Source: a virus
Length of the DNA stretch: 53,942 bases
IMG/VR virus record: IMGVR_UViG_3300047470_000541
Coordinates: 1-53,942 of that record
Direction: 5' to 3' (one strand)
In this document: in pieces, positions 21,859 through 30,703 of the stretch
Numbering within the stretch: the stretch's first letter is position 1
Layout: each line of letters opens with the position of its first letter
The notes under the pieces: generated by a model
Seen by the model: the letters and a program-made list of their open reading frames with translations, nothing else
What the model was told of the DNA's origin: nothing
Database searches by the model: none
Made by a program: the position numbers and the translations under genes

Positions 21859-22292
21859 CCGTACTCAAGCCAACGAACCCAAAGGACCTGATCGGAAGCG
21901 GAAAGCTGCCTCTTCACCTGTGGCCGGTGACTGCTACCGCGCTGGGTAGCCTCGGGCTGCTCGATGGGATGCTGAAGTACGGCCGCTCAAACTTCCGTGC
22001 AGTCGGGGTCCGGGCCTCGATCTACTACGACGCCGCCAGCCGTCATTTGAACGCATGGTTTGAAGGGGAGGCGGTCGATCCTGACAGCGGATTGCCGCAC
22101 TTGGCCCACGCGCTCGCCTGCTTGGCGATCATTGTCGACGCAGAGGCTGCTGGGAAGCTCAATGACGACCGCATGCACCCCGGCGGTTACCGGGAGCTGA
22201 TCAACAGTCTCACTCCCCACGTTGCGCGCCTCAAGGAAGTCCATGCGGACAAAAGCCCTCAGCACTACACCATTGCGGGAGTCGCCCAATGA
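21855..22292 (+). CDS. Putative dATP/dGTP diphosphohydrolase-type protein (DUF5664-like)
   Basis: 145 aa. 'TNPKDLIGSGKLPLHLWP' and 'LGLLDGMLKYGRSNFRAVGVRASIYYDAASRHLNAWFEGE', then 'LPHLAHALACLAIIVDA', match the all-helical phage family related to nucleotide (MazG/HD-like) hydrolases. Acidic and His residues in helices ('YYDAASRHLNAW', 'HLAHAL') could hold metal. It may adjust dNTP pools during replication; substrate not certain. Confidence 0.65.
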   Translation: MTVLKPTNPKDLIGSGKLPLHLWPVTATALGSLGLLDGMLKYGRSNFRAVGVRASIYYDAASRHLNAWFEGEAVDPDSGLPHLAHALACLAIIVDAEAAGKLNDDRMHPGGYRELINSLTPHVARLKEVHADKSPQHYTIAGVAQ

Positions 22293-23488
22293 GCGAACGT
22301 AAAGTCACGGACGAACAGATCATCGACGCTCTCGAAGTGCAGGGTATGAAGATGGCGCAGGCTGCAGAGCACCTTGGGCTGCATCTGCGGAGTTTGCAGA
22401 AGCGCAAGGCCCGCATGGTCCGCAAAGGCTGGAGCCCGGAGCACGACATGACTCACATCGTGCCAGACGGCTTCCGTCTGCGCGGGACCTCGAGCTTGTA
22501 CAAAGAAGGTGTGAAGGCGCCAGTGCTTCAATGGGTGAAGACCTCGATCGACCATGAGCGGCAACGCGAACTGAATGAGGCCTTTGCCAAGGCGTTCCTC
22601 GAAGACGTGGACTCGCTGCCTGAAATCAGAGGGCCTATTGAGGCTCTGGATACCGATATCATCCCGTGGTTCCAGATTGGTGATGCCCACATAGGAATGC
22701 TTGCCCACTCCCACGAGGTCGGCCACAACTTCGACCTGAAGATTGCCGAGCGCGAGTTGATCGTCGCCATGCACAAACTGATCGACCGGGCGCCGAGCTG
22801 CGAGCGGTGCGTCATTCAGGATCTGGGTGACATGTCGCACTACCAGGACTTCACCGCCAAGAGTGAATCCGGCCACGACTTCGACTTCGATAGCCGGTAC
22901 CCGAAGATGATCGAGGTCTGTGCCCGCGTAATGCGCTCAATCGTCGATAAGGCGCTCACGAAGTTCCAGTTCGTCGACGTGATCGTAAACCAGGGCAACC
23001 ACTCCCGGTCGAACGACGTCTGGATGCGGATCTTCCTGAATCACGTCTATCAGGAAAACCCGCGGCTTCACGTCCTCGACAACTCCAGCGTGTTCATCCC
23101 ATACCGCATGGGCAACACCTTCGTGATGTGCCACCACAGCGATAAGTGCAAGCCAGATCGACTGATTGACGTGATGGCCACTGACTTCTCCGTGGACTGG
23201 GGTGAGGCGACCTACCGCTACATCGACATCGGCCATATACACCACCGGATGCAGTCGAAGGAATCCGCCGGCGTGACGGTTGAGTCGTGGAATCAGCTAG
23301 CCCCTGGCGACAAGTACGCGCACGACGGTGGCTGGCGGTCCCGCGCATGCCTGAGCGCTGTACTGCGCTCCAAGACGTATGGCGAGAAGGGTCGCATAAC
23401 CATCAGCGCCGAAGAGGTGAAGGACATTATCGCCAGCGCCGTGCCAGGTGCTGAAGCTTCGAAACGTCGCGCTGTGTATTCGGTTTAA
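22289..23488 (+). CDS. HTH and metallophosphoesterase protein
   Basis: 399 aa. The N-terminal HTH 'GMKMAQAAEHLGLHLRSLQKRKARM' is followed by a calcineurin-like phosphoesterase core: 'FQIGDAHIG', 'LGDMSH', 'NQGNHSR' and 'IGHIHH' supply the metal ligands. Related phage proteins lie in replication regions; DNA or nucleotide phosphodiester cleavage is likely. Coupled to the hydrolase gene by 4 bp. Confidence 0.8.
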   Translation: MSERKVTDEQIIDALEVQGMKMAQAAEHLGLHLRSLQKRKARMVRKGWSPEHDMTHIVPDGFRLRGTSSLYKEGVKAPVLQWVKTSIDHERQRELNEAFAKAFLEDVDSLPEIRGPIEALDTDIIPWFQIGDAHIGMLAHSHEVGHNFDLKIAERELIVAMHKLIDRAPSCERCVIQDLGDMSHYQDFTAKSESGHDFDFDSRYPKMIEVCARVMRSIVDKALTKFQFVDVIVNQGNHSRSNDVWMRIFLNHVYQENPRLHVLDNSSVFIPYRMGNTFVMCHHSDKCKPDRLIDVMATDFSVDWGEATYRYIDIGHIHHRMQSKESAGVTVESWNQLAPGDKYAHDGGWRSRACLSAVLRSKTYGEKGRITISAEEVKDIIASAVPGAEASKRRAVYSV

Positions 23489-23500
23489 GGGGGAGACATC

Positions 23501-24046
23501 ATGACCTATCGCAACGTGGTATCCGCAGTGGTGCGCGCTCTGGCCGCCGAGACCATCATCTCTGCCGGGGGATGCGACTTTGAGCCGAAGGTTCAGTGCG
23601 CCAAGCAGAAGGGGGAGATAGTCGGGAAGGAGGCTGCGTTCCTGACCGACTGCTGGGTGTTCGGTCGGTTGCATAAGGGACTGGAAGCGGCCCAGTGGCG
23701 CGCCCTGGTAGCGAAGTTTTCCACGCACACCGACCGCAAGCATGCAGCAATTGTCGAGCTGACGCGCGCGATCCGCTCGCCTGCGCCGGAACGGTTCCGC
23801 CACTGCGCGGTTGTTACTTGGGCATTACCAAAATTGGCTGGCGTTGAAGGAAAGCGTTCGACCAACGTGCTGCCGGCCGGCTGGTATGAGATGGATAACT
23901 GGACGGATGAGCCGCATCCTATCAAGACTCAAGAGCGCTGGCGCCGGGACATTCGCAAGAGCCTCGAGTCAGCAGTTGATGAGGCTTTACAGGCCGCTCA
24001 AGAAATTCTCGATCATGAAAGCTTAATTGGCACAGAAGCTGCTTGA
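23501..24046 (+). CDS. Hypothetical protein in the position of a late antiterminator
   Basis: 181 aa, basic, helical C-terminus. GGGGGAG upstream of the ATG. It is the last gene of the early rightward operon and is followed by a terminator, as lambda Q is. I see no convincing Q motif, so the antiterminator idea rests on position alone. Confidence 0.55.
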   Translation: MTYRNVVSAVVRALAAETIISAGGCDFEPKVQCAKQKGEIVGKEAAFLTDCWVFGRLHKGLEAAQWRALVAKFSTHTDRKHAAIVELTRAIRSPAPERFRHCAVVTWALPKLAGVEGKRSTNVLPAGWYEMDNWTDEPHPIKTQERWRRDIRKSLESAVDEALQAAQEILDHESLIGTEAA

Positions 24047-24118
24047 CAATGACTGAGCCAGTGAGCCACTATCTCGTCATCCTGTCGTACTTGCGCATGT
24101 AGGTTAGGAAAAAAGCCC

Positions 24119-24140
24119 GCCCGTCGAGACGGGCTTTTTT
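24119..24140 (+). terminator. Terminator before the late operon
   Basis: GCCCGT-CGAG-ACGGGC hairpin followed by six T; an alternative longer pairing of AGCCCG with CGGGCT is also possible. Separates early and late rightward genes. The 24047-24204 gap holds nothing else I can support. Confidence 0.85.
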
Positions 24141-24204
24141 GTTTGGTGTTAGGGCTATGCTGATGTGAGACATCCCCTGCTGCTGCCACGCGCACGCGAG
24201 AGCT

Positions 24205-24405
24205 ATGGACAACATATCAATTCGATGGGCTTCGAACTTTTTGTTGTCGATAGGCACCGGTTTTTTGATAACCGGTGCGGCTACTTTAGTGATTGGGGAG
24301 GCAATAAGCGCGGACACGCGCGAGGCTAGTATCATCATGATTGTGTTGAGCTTTGCGCCAACAATCGCATCGTGGCTAGTCGCTCTGAAGGAGACTGACG
24401 AATGA
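24205..24405 (+). CDS. Small membrane protein
   Basis: 66 aa with two hydrophobic segments (about 8-30, 40-60), ending 'VALKETDE'. No good ribosome site is visible. Coupled to the next gene by an ATGA overlap. Unknown. Confidence 0.5.
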   Translation: MDNISIRWASNFLLSIGTGFLITGAATLVIGEAISADTREASIIMIVLSFAPTIASWLVALKETDE

Positions 24406-24620
24406 TGCTACAGGTATTGCTAATTTGGGCTGGCCTAGTGCTCGCATTCCTGTGTCTTGTCGTAAAAGTCGGCAGGGGCAGGAAGGTCAAGCAAGACGAA
24501 GCTCGTGCTGTGAGAGCAGAGGCAGAGCGTCAAGCCGCTTACGAGAGTCGTTGCCAAACCATCACTGACTACATGGAGGCTGTTGATCAGAGGAAGCACA
24601 GGAAGCATAAAGCTTCTTAG
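24402..24620 (+). CDS. Membrane-anchored small protein
   Basis: 72 aa: one N-terminal hydrophobic helix (LLIWAGLVLAFLCLVV) and a long charged helix rich in Arg, Glu and Ala, with a basic 'KHRKHKAS' end. Resembles an i-spanin shape but the true spanins are at 50.7 kb. Unknown. Confidence 0.5.
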   Translation: MMLQVLLIWAGLVLAFLCLVVKVGRGRKVKQDEARAVRAEAERQAAYESRCQTITDYMEAVDQRKHRKHKAS

Positions 24621-24654
24621 TGACGCTGTTAGCCAACAGAGTTGTGAACTTGAG

Positions 24655-24680
24655 AGCCCGACCATTGCGTCGGGCTTTTT
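24655..24680 (+). terminator. Intrinsic terminator
   Basis: AGCCCGAC-CATTGC-GTCGGGCT followed by TTTT; perfect 8-bp stem. Confidence 0.8.
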
Positions 24681-24712
24681 ATTGTCCCGGATCCCCAATC
24701 CCCAGCGATTTT

Positions 24713-24737
24713 GGCGCCTCACACTGGCGCCTTTTTT
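24713..24737 (+). terminator. Intrinsic terminator (tandem)
   Basis: GGCGCC-TCACACT-GGCGCC followed by six T, only about 40 bp after another terminator and just before the holin-like gene. Confidence 0.8.
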
Positions 24738-24771
24738 ATTCCTACCACATGCAATTGAAGAGGTCGAGCGC

Positions 24772-25092
24772 ATGGAATTCATTCATCGCCTGCTCGACAA
24801 GACCGAATGGATCGTTGCCGGATTCCTCGGCGCCATTGTCGCGAGCTGGTGGCACAAAGACGATTTGACGGACTGGAAGGCGTGGGTGGTCTTCTTGATC
24901 ACCGGTGTTGCATGCGCCCTGTACCTGACTGGGATTGTCAGCACCTACCTTGGCATCACGGACCCCAGCAATGTGGCCGGTGTCGGCTTCCTTTTGGGAG
25001 CCTTCGGCGGGTCGCTCATGACCGCCATTAACCGCGCCATCAAGGCCGCCGACCTCTGGGCGCTTATTCGCTCGAAGTTCGGAGGGGGTTAA
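24772..25092 (+). CDS. Holin-like membrane protein
   Basis: 106 aa from the ATG at 24772 (AAGAGG upstream). Three hydrophobic helices: 'WIVAGFLGAIVASWW', 'WVVFLITGVACALYLTGIV' and 'VAGVGFLLGAFGGSLMTAI', with a short charged tail. Fits phage holins that permeabilise the inner membrane at lysis. The endolysin is 25 kb away at the other end of the late operon, which is unusual, so the call is by topology. Confidence 0.6.
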   Translation: MEFIHRLLDKTEWIVAGFLGAIVASWWHKDDLTDWKAWVVFLITGVACALYLTGIVSTYLGITDPSNVAGVGFLLGAFGGSLMTAINRAIKAADLWALIRSKFGGG

Positions 25093-25095
25093 CCC

Positions 25096-25428
25096 ATGAA
25101 TCTTCAAACGTTGAGCACCCTGTTCATTGGCGTTATCAGCCTGTGGGCCATGTGGTGCATGTTGAGCGCGCGAGTCCACGACGGGATCGTCGGCAAGGTC
25201 ATCTACGCCGCGATCATGGTGTCAGGCTTCGCGATCGTCACCAGGGCCGAGACGGTGTTTGTTTCCCCGTCCACGGCTGGCGTCACCTTTCACGGAGCGC
25301 TCGCATTGGCTGGACTTCGACATTGGTTCGTCGCCAACCACTGGCCCCGCGTGAAAGGCTGGCTGTGCCGATATCTCCACTGCGAGCAATGCCTGAACAA
25401 CGAAACCACCAAGGCGGACAAGACATGA
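25096..25428 (+). CDS. Membrane protein of the holin cluster
   Basis: 110 aa, three hydrophobic segments in the first 80 residues, then a Cys-containing tail 'CRYLHCEQCLNN'. Lies 3 bp after the holin-like gene and overlaps the next by 4 bp. This arrangement recurs in Pseudomonas phages; a holin or anti-holin partner is plausible. Confidence 0.6.
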   Translation: MNLQTLSTLFIGVISLWAMWCMLSARVHDGIVGKVIYAAIMVSGFAIVTRAETVFVSPSTAGVTFHGALALAGLRHWFVANHWPRVKGWLCRYLHCEQCLNNETTKADKT

Positions 25429-25652
25429 ACCTGATTCCCCAATGGCAACAGCTCTGGAAGATGTACAGCGTTCAGTTGGCGTCCCTATTGGTACTGCTCA
25501 ACACCGCCGCCTACTTCTGGCCATCGTTCCAAGCCCTGGTCAGTCCTGGGCTCTTTGCCGCGGTGAATGGGTTTCTCGCTGCCGCGATTGCCGTCGCTCG
25601 GGCGATCCAGCAGCCAGCGCTGACCACTCCGATAGACAAGCCCACCGCTTAA
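25425..25652 (+). CDS. Small holin-associated membrane protein
   Basis: 75 aa from the ATG at 25425 (starts MNLIPQWQQLWKMYSVQLAS). Two hydrophobic helices; a common small Pseudomonas phage protein next to holins. Possible second holin or pinholin-like partner. Confidence 0.6.
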   Translation: MNLIPQWQQLWKMYSVQLASLLVLLNTAAYFWPSFQALVSPGLFAAVNGFLAAAIAVARAIQQPALTTPIDKPTA

Positions 25653-25762
25653 ACCAAAGGGTGCCTGGCTTCGTGCGGGCGCCACTCCACACGCAATAAA
25701 GTGCGCATATCCGGCTGAAACGCTTGGAATATTCGCATTTAATTTCACATCGGGTGATCGCC

Positions 25763-25942
25763 ATGGCCATACAACTTGTGCTGAAGGCCTATCACCCGTG
25801 GTGGTTCCGCTTCTACGTGGTGGCCGTGAACACCTTCGCCTATCTGATGGACTTGGAAGTCGACACCGACAAACTCGATGCCCAGGCCAAGAAGGCGCGA
25901 AGGTACCGCGAGATCGATCCAGGTGAAGAGGCCAAGCCATGA
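25763..25942 (+). CDS. Hypothetical small protein
   Basis: 59 aa, starts MAIQLVLKAYHPWWFRFYVV; aromatic hydrophobic front and charged C-terminal half (DKLDAQAKKARRYREIDPGE). Coupled by 4 bp to the following hydrolase gene. Unknown. Confidence 0.55.
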   Translation: MAIQLVLKAYHPWWFRFYVVAVNTFAYLMDLEVDTDKLDAQAKKARRYREIDPGEEAKP

Positions 25943-26382
25943 CGACCATTGCCTACAAAGACGGCATCATCGCCTATGACTCCCGCGTATCTGCTGGGCG
26001 GACGATTATTTACGACGACGTCGACAAGAAGCGTGAGCGCGACGGCGTGTTCTTCTTCGGTACCGGCGCCACCGGCGAGATCAACGAACTAATCGGCGCC
26101 TACTTCGGTGAAGAGATTGTCGGGGAGTGCGGTGCATCTGCACTGGTGGTGCATGGTGATGACCTGATGATCATCGGCTGGTCAGAAGGCAAACTCTGGA
26201 AGAGCCCGATACATGCTGACAAGCCATATGCGATCGGTAGCGGTGAAGATCATGCTTTGACCGCGTTCGATATGGGCGCAACTGCGTACCAAGCTGTCGA
26301 GATGGCCATGAAGCGTGATACAGGCACAGGCGGCAAGATCAGGACGCTGACTGTGAAATCCTCAGAGCTTGCCGCCGAATGA
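25939..26382 (+). CDS. Ntn-hydrolase, HslV/proteasome-beta-like
   Basis: 147 aa. The N-terminus M-T-T-I-A-Y-K-D-G-I-I-A-Y-D matches proteasome beta and HslV starts, where the Thr after the initiator Met becomes the nucleophile; Asp and the 'SRVSAG' turn follow. 'YAIGSGEDHALTAFDMGATAYQAVEMAMKRD' is the conserved second half. Such phage proteins are thought to be proteases. Location just before head genes suggests processing or turnover during assembly, but no target is known. Confidence 0.75.
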   Translation: MTTIAYKDGIIAYDSRVSAGRTIIYDDVDKKRERDGVFFFGTGATGEINELIGAYFGEEIVGECGASALVVHGDDLMIIGWSEGKLWKSPIHADKPYAIGSGEDHALTAFDMGATAYQAVEMAMKRDTGTGGKIRTLTVKSSELAAE

Positions 26383-26383
26383 T

Positions 26384-26758
26384 TCAGTTGCGGAAAGCTT
26401 CGACTTTCTGAGGCATGGCTGGGAACCACAGCCAGTCGCCGTCCTGCACCGGAGTGTTGAAGTTGCGCTTCACCTCGAACACGCGATCATCCCCATTGCT
26501 TCCCGTTACCGACAGGATATGCGCCGATTGCCAGCCTTTGAATGGTTCTGTCTTTAGACCTAGCCATCCTGATCGCCTAACAGAGCCTACGCTGCTGTCC
26601 GATCCATAGTAGAAAGTCCGTTCGCCTGGATTGAAATTGTACGGCACCCCAGAAAGTTGCACTGGGTCTTCATTCCCTGCGTAAATCTCGATATCCGCTT
26701 TATTGAATTCCACCGATCCGATTCCTTGTGTTGGATTGAACGTCACCAATACCGGCAA
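26384..26758 (-). CDS. Unknown protein on the opposite strand (moron-like)
   Basis: 124 aa at the longest frame (TTG 26758); a GTG 33 codons in is another candidate start. Beta-rich, with aromatic residues (YNFNPGERTFYYGS, DGDWLWFPAMPQ). Reverse orientation inside the late operon, without a coupled neighbour, suggests a separately expressed insert. No signal peptide. Not recognised. Confidence 0.55.
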   Translation of the reverse strand: MPVLVTFNPTQGIGSVEFNKADIEIYAGNEDPVQLSGVPYNFNPGERTFYYGSDSSVGSVRRSGWLGLKTEPFKGWQSAHILSVTGSNGDDRVFEVKRNFNTPVQDGDWLWFPAMPQKVEAFRN

Positions 26759-26788
26759 CCAGCCACCATTTCAAGTGCCAGGTGATTC

Positions 26789-27412
26789 GTGAACAGACCG
26801 ATGCCACCTGCCTCGATCCTGGAGCTGTCAGGACTGTCCGACTTCGGTATTCGCCTGACGCCAGCGCCTGAAGTGTGGGAGTGGCTGAGCGCCGAAATCC
26901 TGGCTGACACCGGCAGCATCCATAACGAAGACCATACCCACCTGCTGGACGCTGATGTCCGCATCATGTGGGCATCGTCCCACTTCGAGAAGCAGGGAAG
27001 GACGGTTCTCGGCCAGACCGAACAGGTAGCGTTCCGCGCTGGTGGTTGGCAGAAGGCCCGGATGGAACAGCAGATGTTCGATTGGTTCGGCGATGTGCCG
27101 GCTTTCATCATCACTCTGGCTGCCGACTATTGCGACACCTGCAGCGATACCGACTTCTGTGCATTGGTTGAGCACGAGCTCTATCACATCGCCCATGCGA
27201 CCGATAAGTACGGTCAGCCAGCCTTCACTGAAGAGGGCATTCCGAAGCTGAAGATGCGCGGCCATGACGTCGAAGAGTTCGTCGGTGTGGTCCGGCGCTA
27301 TGGTGCGAGCCACGACGTTCAGGCTCTGGTGGATGCTGCAAACAAACCTGCTGAGGTGGGGAAACTGAACATTTCGAGGGCCTGCGGAACCTGTCTGCTC
27401 AAGTCGGCCTGA
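26789..27412 (+). CDS. Putative phage metallopeptidase
   Basis: 207 aa. The zinc-protease signature HExxH is present as 'EHELYHIAH' (about residues 129-137), with a possible third ligand in 'GHDVEEFVGV'. 'CDTCSDTDFC' and 'RACGTC' may bind a further metal. This matches the putative phage metallopeptidase family found near terminase genes. Substrate unknown. Confidence 0.8.
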   Translation: MNRPMPPASILELSGLSDFGIRLTPAPEVWEWLSAEILADTGSIHNEDHTHLLDADVRIMWASSHFEKQGRTVLGQTEQVAFRAGGWQKARMEQQMFDWFGDVPAFIITLAADYCDTCSDTDFCALVEHELYHIAHATDKYGQPAFTEEGIPKLKMRGHDVEEFVGVVRRYGASHDVQALVDAANKPAEVGKLNISRACGTCLLKSA

Positions 27413-27445
27413 ATCCAGTGACAGGTTTTGACGGATGACAACCAT

Positions 27446-27907
27446 ATGGCAGTACTACGAAGCGAGGTCAAAGCCTTCATCGTGCAGGCTCTTGCCTGCT
27501 TCGATACGCCATCTCAGGTGGTTGAATCGGTCAAGAAGGAATTCGGGATCGAGATGAGCCGGCAGCAGTGCGAATCTCACGATCCTACGAAGTTTGCCGG
27601 GCAAGGCCTTGGCGCCAAGTGGGTCGAACTGTTCCACGCTGCCCGCAAGCGCTTTCGTGAAGAGACAATCGACATCCCGATCGCCAACCGAGCCTATCGA
27701 CTCCGAGCGCTTGGTCGCATGGCTGAGAAGGCAGAGAACATGAAGAACATGGCGTTGACTGCTCAGTTGTTGGAGCAGGCTGCCAAGGAAGTCGGGGATA
27801 TCTACGTCAACCGACACCGAAGGGATGAGCCCGACGACGAGCCAGCCGTTCCGACCCGTATCCAGGTCGATGTAGTGGATGCGAGGAAGCCAGATGCCGA
27901 GCCTTAA
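27446..27907 (+). CDS. terS: Terminase small subunit, DUF2280-like
   Basis: 153 aa from the ATG at 27446, with GGATGA upstream. 'LRSEVKAFIVQALACFDTPSQVVESVKKEFGIEMSRQQCESHDP' is a DUF2280-type HTH front; the second half is helical with a basic/acidic tail. It directly precedes and overlaps (14 bp) the large terminase gene, as small subunits do, and would recognise the packaging start site. Confidence 0.82.
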   Translation: MAVLRSEVKAFIVQALACFDTPSQVVESVKKEFGIEMSRQQCESHDPTKFAGQGLGAKWVELFHAARKRFREETIDIPIANRAYRLRALGRMAEKAENMKNMALTAQLLEQAAKEVGDIYVNRHRRDEPDDEPAVPTRIQVDVVDARKPDAEP

Positions 27908-29192
27908 CGTTCCGCAGGCTCAATTCCTAACGTTGCCACACAAATTCCGCGCATTCGTTGCCGGGTTCGGTTCGGGAAAGACCTGGGTTGGCTGTTCGGC
28001 GCTCAGCAAGCATTTCATGGAGTGGCCAAGTGTCAACGCTGGCTACTTCGCACCGACTTACCCGCAGATCCGCGACATCTTCTATCCGACCATGGACGAG
28101 GTGGCCTATGACTGGGGGCTGAAGACAAAGATCAACCAAGCGAACCATGAGGTTCACATCTACAGCGGCCGGCAGTATCGCGGCACGGTGATTTGCCGGT
28201 CGATGGAAAAGCCGCAGACCATCGTTGGCTTCAAGATCGGTCACGCGCTGGTGGACGAGCTGGACGTGCTGACGTCGATCAAGGCTCAACAGGCCTGGCG
28301 CAAGATCATCGCCCGGATGCGTTACAACCTGCCGGGGCTGAAGAACGGCGTCGACGTGACAACGACACCGGAAGGCTTCAAGTTCGTCTTCTTGCAGTTC
28401 GTGAAGCAGTTGCGCGACAAGCCTTCGCTGAAGGACATGTACGGCTTGGTGCAGGCCAGCACCTTCGACAATGAGTTGAACCTGCCGGATGACTACATCC
28501 AGTCGCTGATGGAGTCGTACCCGCCTCAGCTGATTCTGGCTTACCTGAACGGCCAGTTCGTCAACCTGACGTCCGGGTCGATCTACCACGCATACGACCG
28601 CAAGCTGAACCAGTGTTTCGACACTGTGCAGCCCGGCGAGCCGTTGTTCATCGGCATGGACTTCAACGTCGGCAAGATGGCCGCGATCACCCACGTCAAG
28701 CGTGACCAGGGTCTGCCGCGCGCGGTGGATGAGCTGGTAGAAGGCTATGACACGCCGGACATGATCAAGCGCATCAAGGAGCGCTACTGGCGCTACAACG
28801 GCAACGACTTCGATAAGACCTGCGAAATCCGGATCTATCCGGACGCTTCCGGAGACTCGCGAAAGTCCGTCAACGCCAGCCTCACTGATATCGCAATGCT
28901 GAAACAGGCCGGTTTCGCGGTGATTGCGCCAGCAGCAAACCCGCCTGTGAAGGACCGGATCAACGCCATGAACGCGATGCTCTGCAACGCGGCTGGGGAG
29001 CGTCGCTACCTGATCAACTCGTTCACCTGTCCAACCTATGCAGACGGCCTTGAGCAACAGATTTGGGCACCCAACGGTGAGCCAGACAAGAGTCAGGGCA
29101 ATGACCACGCAAACGATGCAGGCGGTTACTTCATCTACAAAGACTTCCCGATCATCAAACGCACCGCCACCAGCGAACCTCTGAGAATGTGA
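27894..29192 (+). CDS. terL: Terminase large subunit
   Basis: 432 aa from the ATG at 27894. ATPase: Walker A 'AGFGSGKT' (near residue 28), Walker B 'HALVDELD'. Nuclease: 'FIGMDFNVGKMA', 'IYPDASGDS' and the C-terminal 'NDHANDAGGYF' supply the acidic metal-binding triad. Motor and headful/cos nuclease of packaging. Confidence 0.95.
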   Translation: MPSLNVPQAQFLTLPHKFRAFVAGFGSGKTWVGCSALSKHFMEWPSVNAGYFAPTYPQIRDIFYPTMDEVAYDWGLKTKINQANHEVHIYSGRQYRGTVICRSMEKPQTIVGFKIGHALVDELDVLTSIKAQQAWRKIIARMRYNLPGLKNGVDVTTTPEGFKFVFLQFVKQLRDKPSLKDMYGLVQASTFDNELNLPDDYIQSLMESYPPQLILAYLNGQFVNLTSGSIYHAYDRKLNQCFDTVQPGEPLFIGMDFNVGKMAAITHVKRDQGLPRAVDELVEGYDTPDMIKRIKERYWRYNGNDFDKTCEIRIYPDASGDSRKSVNASLTDIAMLKQAGFAVIAPAANPPVKDRINAMNAMLCNAAGERRYLINSFTCPTYADGLEQQIWAPNGEPDKSQGNDHANDAGGYFIYKDFPIIKRTATSEPLRM

Positions 29193-29194
29193 AT

Positions 29195-30583
29195 ATGAGT
29201 GATGACCCTAGCAAGACGCTCAAGGTCGTGGATGACATGCGCGAAGATTGGGCAATCATCGACGCTCTCATGGGCGGGACGAGGGCCATGCGCAAGGCCG
29301 GCACGAAGTTTTTGCCGCAGTGGCCGAAGGAGGAGAGCGACGCCTATCAGGCCCGGCTCAAGACTTCGACGTTATTGCCAGCCTTGAGCGAGACGGTGCA
29401 AAACATGACCGGGCGCGTATTTGCCGATCCGATCACGCTTACCGAAGACGTGCCGGACCAGATCAGAGAGATGGCCGAGGACTTCGACCTTCAGGGGAAC
29501 AACCTGCAGGTCTGGGCTCAGTCGTTTTTCAGTGGCGGCCTATCCCATGGACTGTTTCATGTTCTGGTCGACCATCCCAAGGCTGAAGGCATCAAGACCA
29601 AGGCTGAAGAGAAATCAGCTGGCGTTCGCCCCTACGCGGTCATGATCAAGCCCGGCCAGGTGCTCGGCTGGCGGTCTGAAAACAAAGGCGGCGAGCAGGT
29701 CCTGACGCAGTTCCGGTACATGGAGTGCGTCGAGGTCGATGACGGTGCGTTCGGTACCAAAAGCGTGGACCAGATCCGCGTGCTCGTGCCGGGCGGGTGG
29801 GCCACCTACCGCGAAGTCGATGACGGCAACGGCAAGAAGACCTGGCAGAAGGACGACGAGGGCCTAACCAGCCTCACCGTGATCCCGCTGACAACCTTCT
29901 ACACCAAGCGCACCGGATTCCTCACCGCAACGCCCCCGCTCCTTGAGTTGGCGAACATGAACGTCAAGCATTGGCAGTCCCAAAGCGACCAGGACAACAT
30001 CCTGCACATCGCTCGGGTGCCGATGTTGGCAGTGATCGGCCTCGATGAAGGGGAGTCGATCACCGTCGGCGCCGGATCGGCCACAAGGCTGCCGAAAGAC
30101 TGCGACATGAAGTGGGTCGAGCACACGGGCAAGGCGATCGAGGCCGGCCGCACGTCGCTGCTTGATCTCGTCGAAGACATGCGCCTGGCCGGAGCAAAGC
30201 TGCTCCAGAAGGAAAAGCAGACCGTCAAGACTGCTTCCCAGTCCGAGGAAGAGGCCGCGCAGGAGATGAGCCCGCTCCAGACCATGGCCGGGCAACTCGA
30301 GGATGCGCTAGACCAGGTGCTCCAGTTCTTCGCGCTTTGGATGAAGCTCGACGACGGCGGCCACGTTAAGGTCAAGGGCAACTTCGACGTCGACTTCAGC
30401 CCAGAAACGACCATGCCTTTCCTGCTGAACCTGAATAAGGCCCGGATCCTCTCCGACGAGAGCCTTTTCCACGAGGTTCAACGGCGCGGCCTTCTCAGCG
30501 ATGAATTGGACTGGGAAGAAGAGAAGGCCAAGGTCGCAGCGCAGCCGATCTGGCTGGCCCCTTTGACTCCGCCCCAGCAATAA
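29195..30583 (+). CDS. Portal protein (DUF4055-like)
   Basis: 462 aa. 'AYQARLKTSTLLPALSETVQNMTGRVFADP' at the front and 'ANMNVKHWQSQSDQDNILHIARVPMLAVIG', 'SLLDLVEDMRLAGAKLL' in the middle are typical of DUF4055-type portals. Follows the terminase by 2 bp and precedes scaffold and coat genes. Forms the dodecameric entry of the head. Confidence 0.85.
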   Translation: MSDDPSKTLKVVDDMREDWAIIDALMGGTRAMRKAGTKFLPQWPKEESDAYQARLKTSTLLPALSETVQNMTGRVFADPITLTEDVPDQIREMAEDFDLQGNNLQVWAQSFFSGGLSHGLFHVLVDHPKAEGIKTKAEEKSAGVRPYAVMIKPGQVLGWRSENKGGEQVLTQFRYMECVEVDDGAFGTKSVDQIRVLVPGGWATYREVDDGNGKKTWQKDDEGLTSLTVIPLTTFYTKRTGFLTATPPLLELANMNVKHWQSQSDQDNILHIARVPMLAVIGLDEGESITVGAGSATRLPKDCDMKWVEHTGKAIEAGRTSLLDLVEDMRLAGAKLLQKEKQTVKTASQSEEEAAQEMSPLQTMAGQLEDALDQVLQFFALWMKLDDGGHVKVKGNFDVDFSPETTMPFLLNLNKARILSDESLFHEVQRRGLLSDELDWEEEKAKVAAQPIWLAPLTPPQQ

Positions 30584-30598
30584 CCGAACACCGAACAC

Positions 30599-30625
30599 AG
30601 CCCTGGCATCCGCCGGGGCTTTTTT
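30599..30625 (+). terminator. Terminator-like hairpin after the portal gene
   Basis: AGCCCTGGC-ATCC-GCCGGGGCT (9 bp with one G-T pair) followed by TTTTT, inside the late operon. Confidence 0.7.
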
Positions 30626-30703
30626 ATGGGCGCGATTCCGGATGGATAGCGCCGCGCCGGGCCGGATGGCTCAACAAATGGGCGGACGCCCGGAGATGCA
30701 TCA

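Noticed and set aside
27927-29108. 393 aa leftward open frame
   Set aside because: Antisense shadow of the large terminase gene; no motifs or ribosome site.
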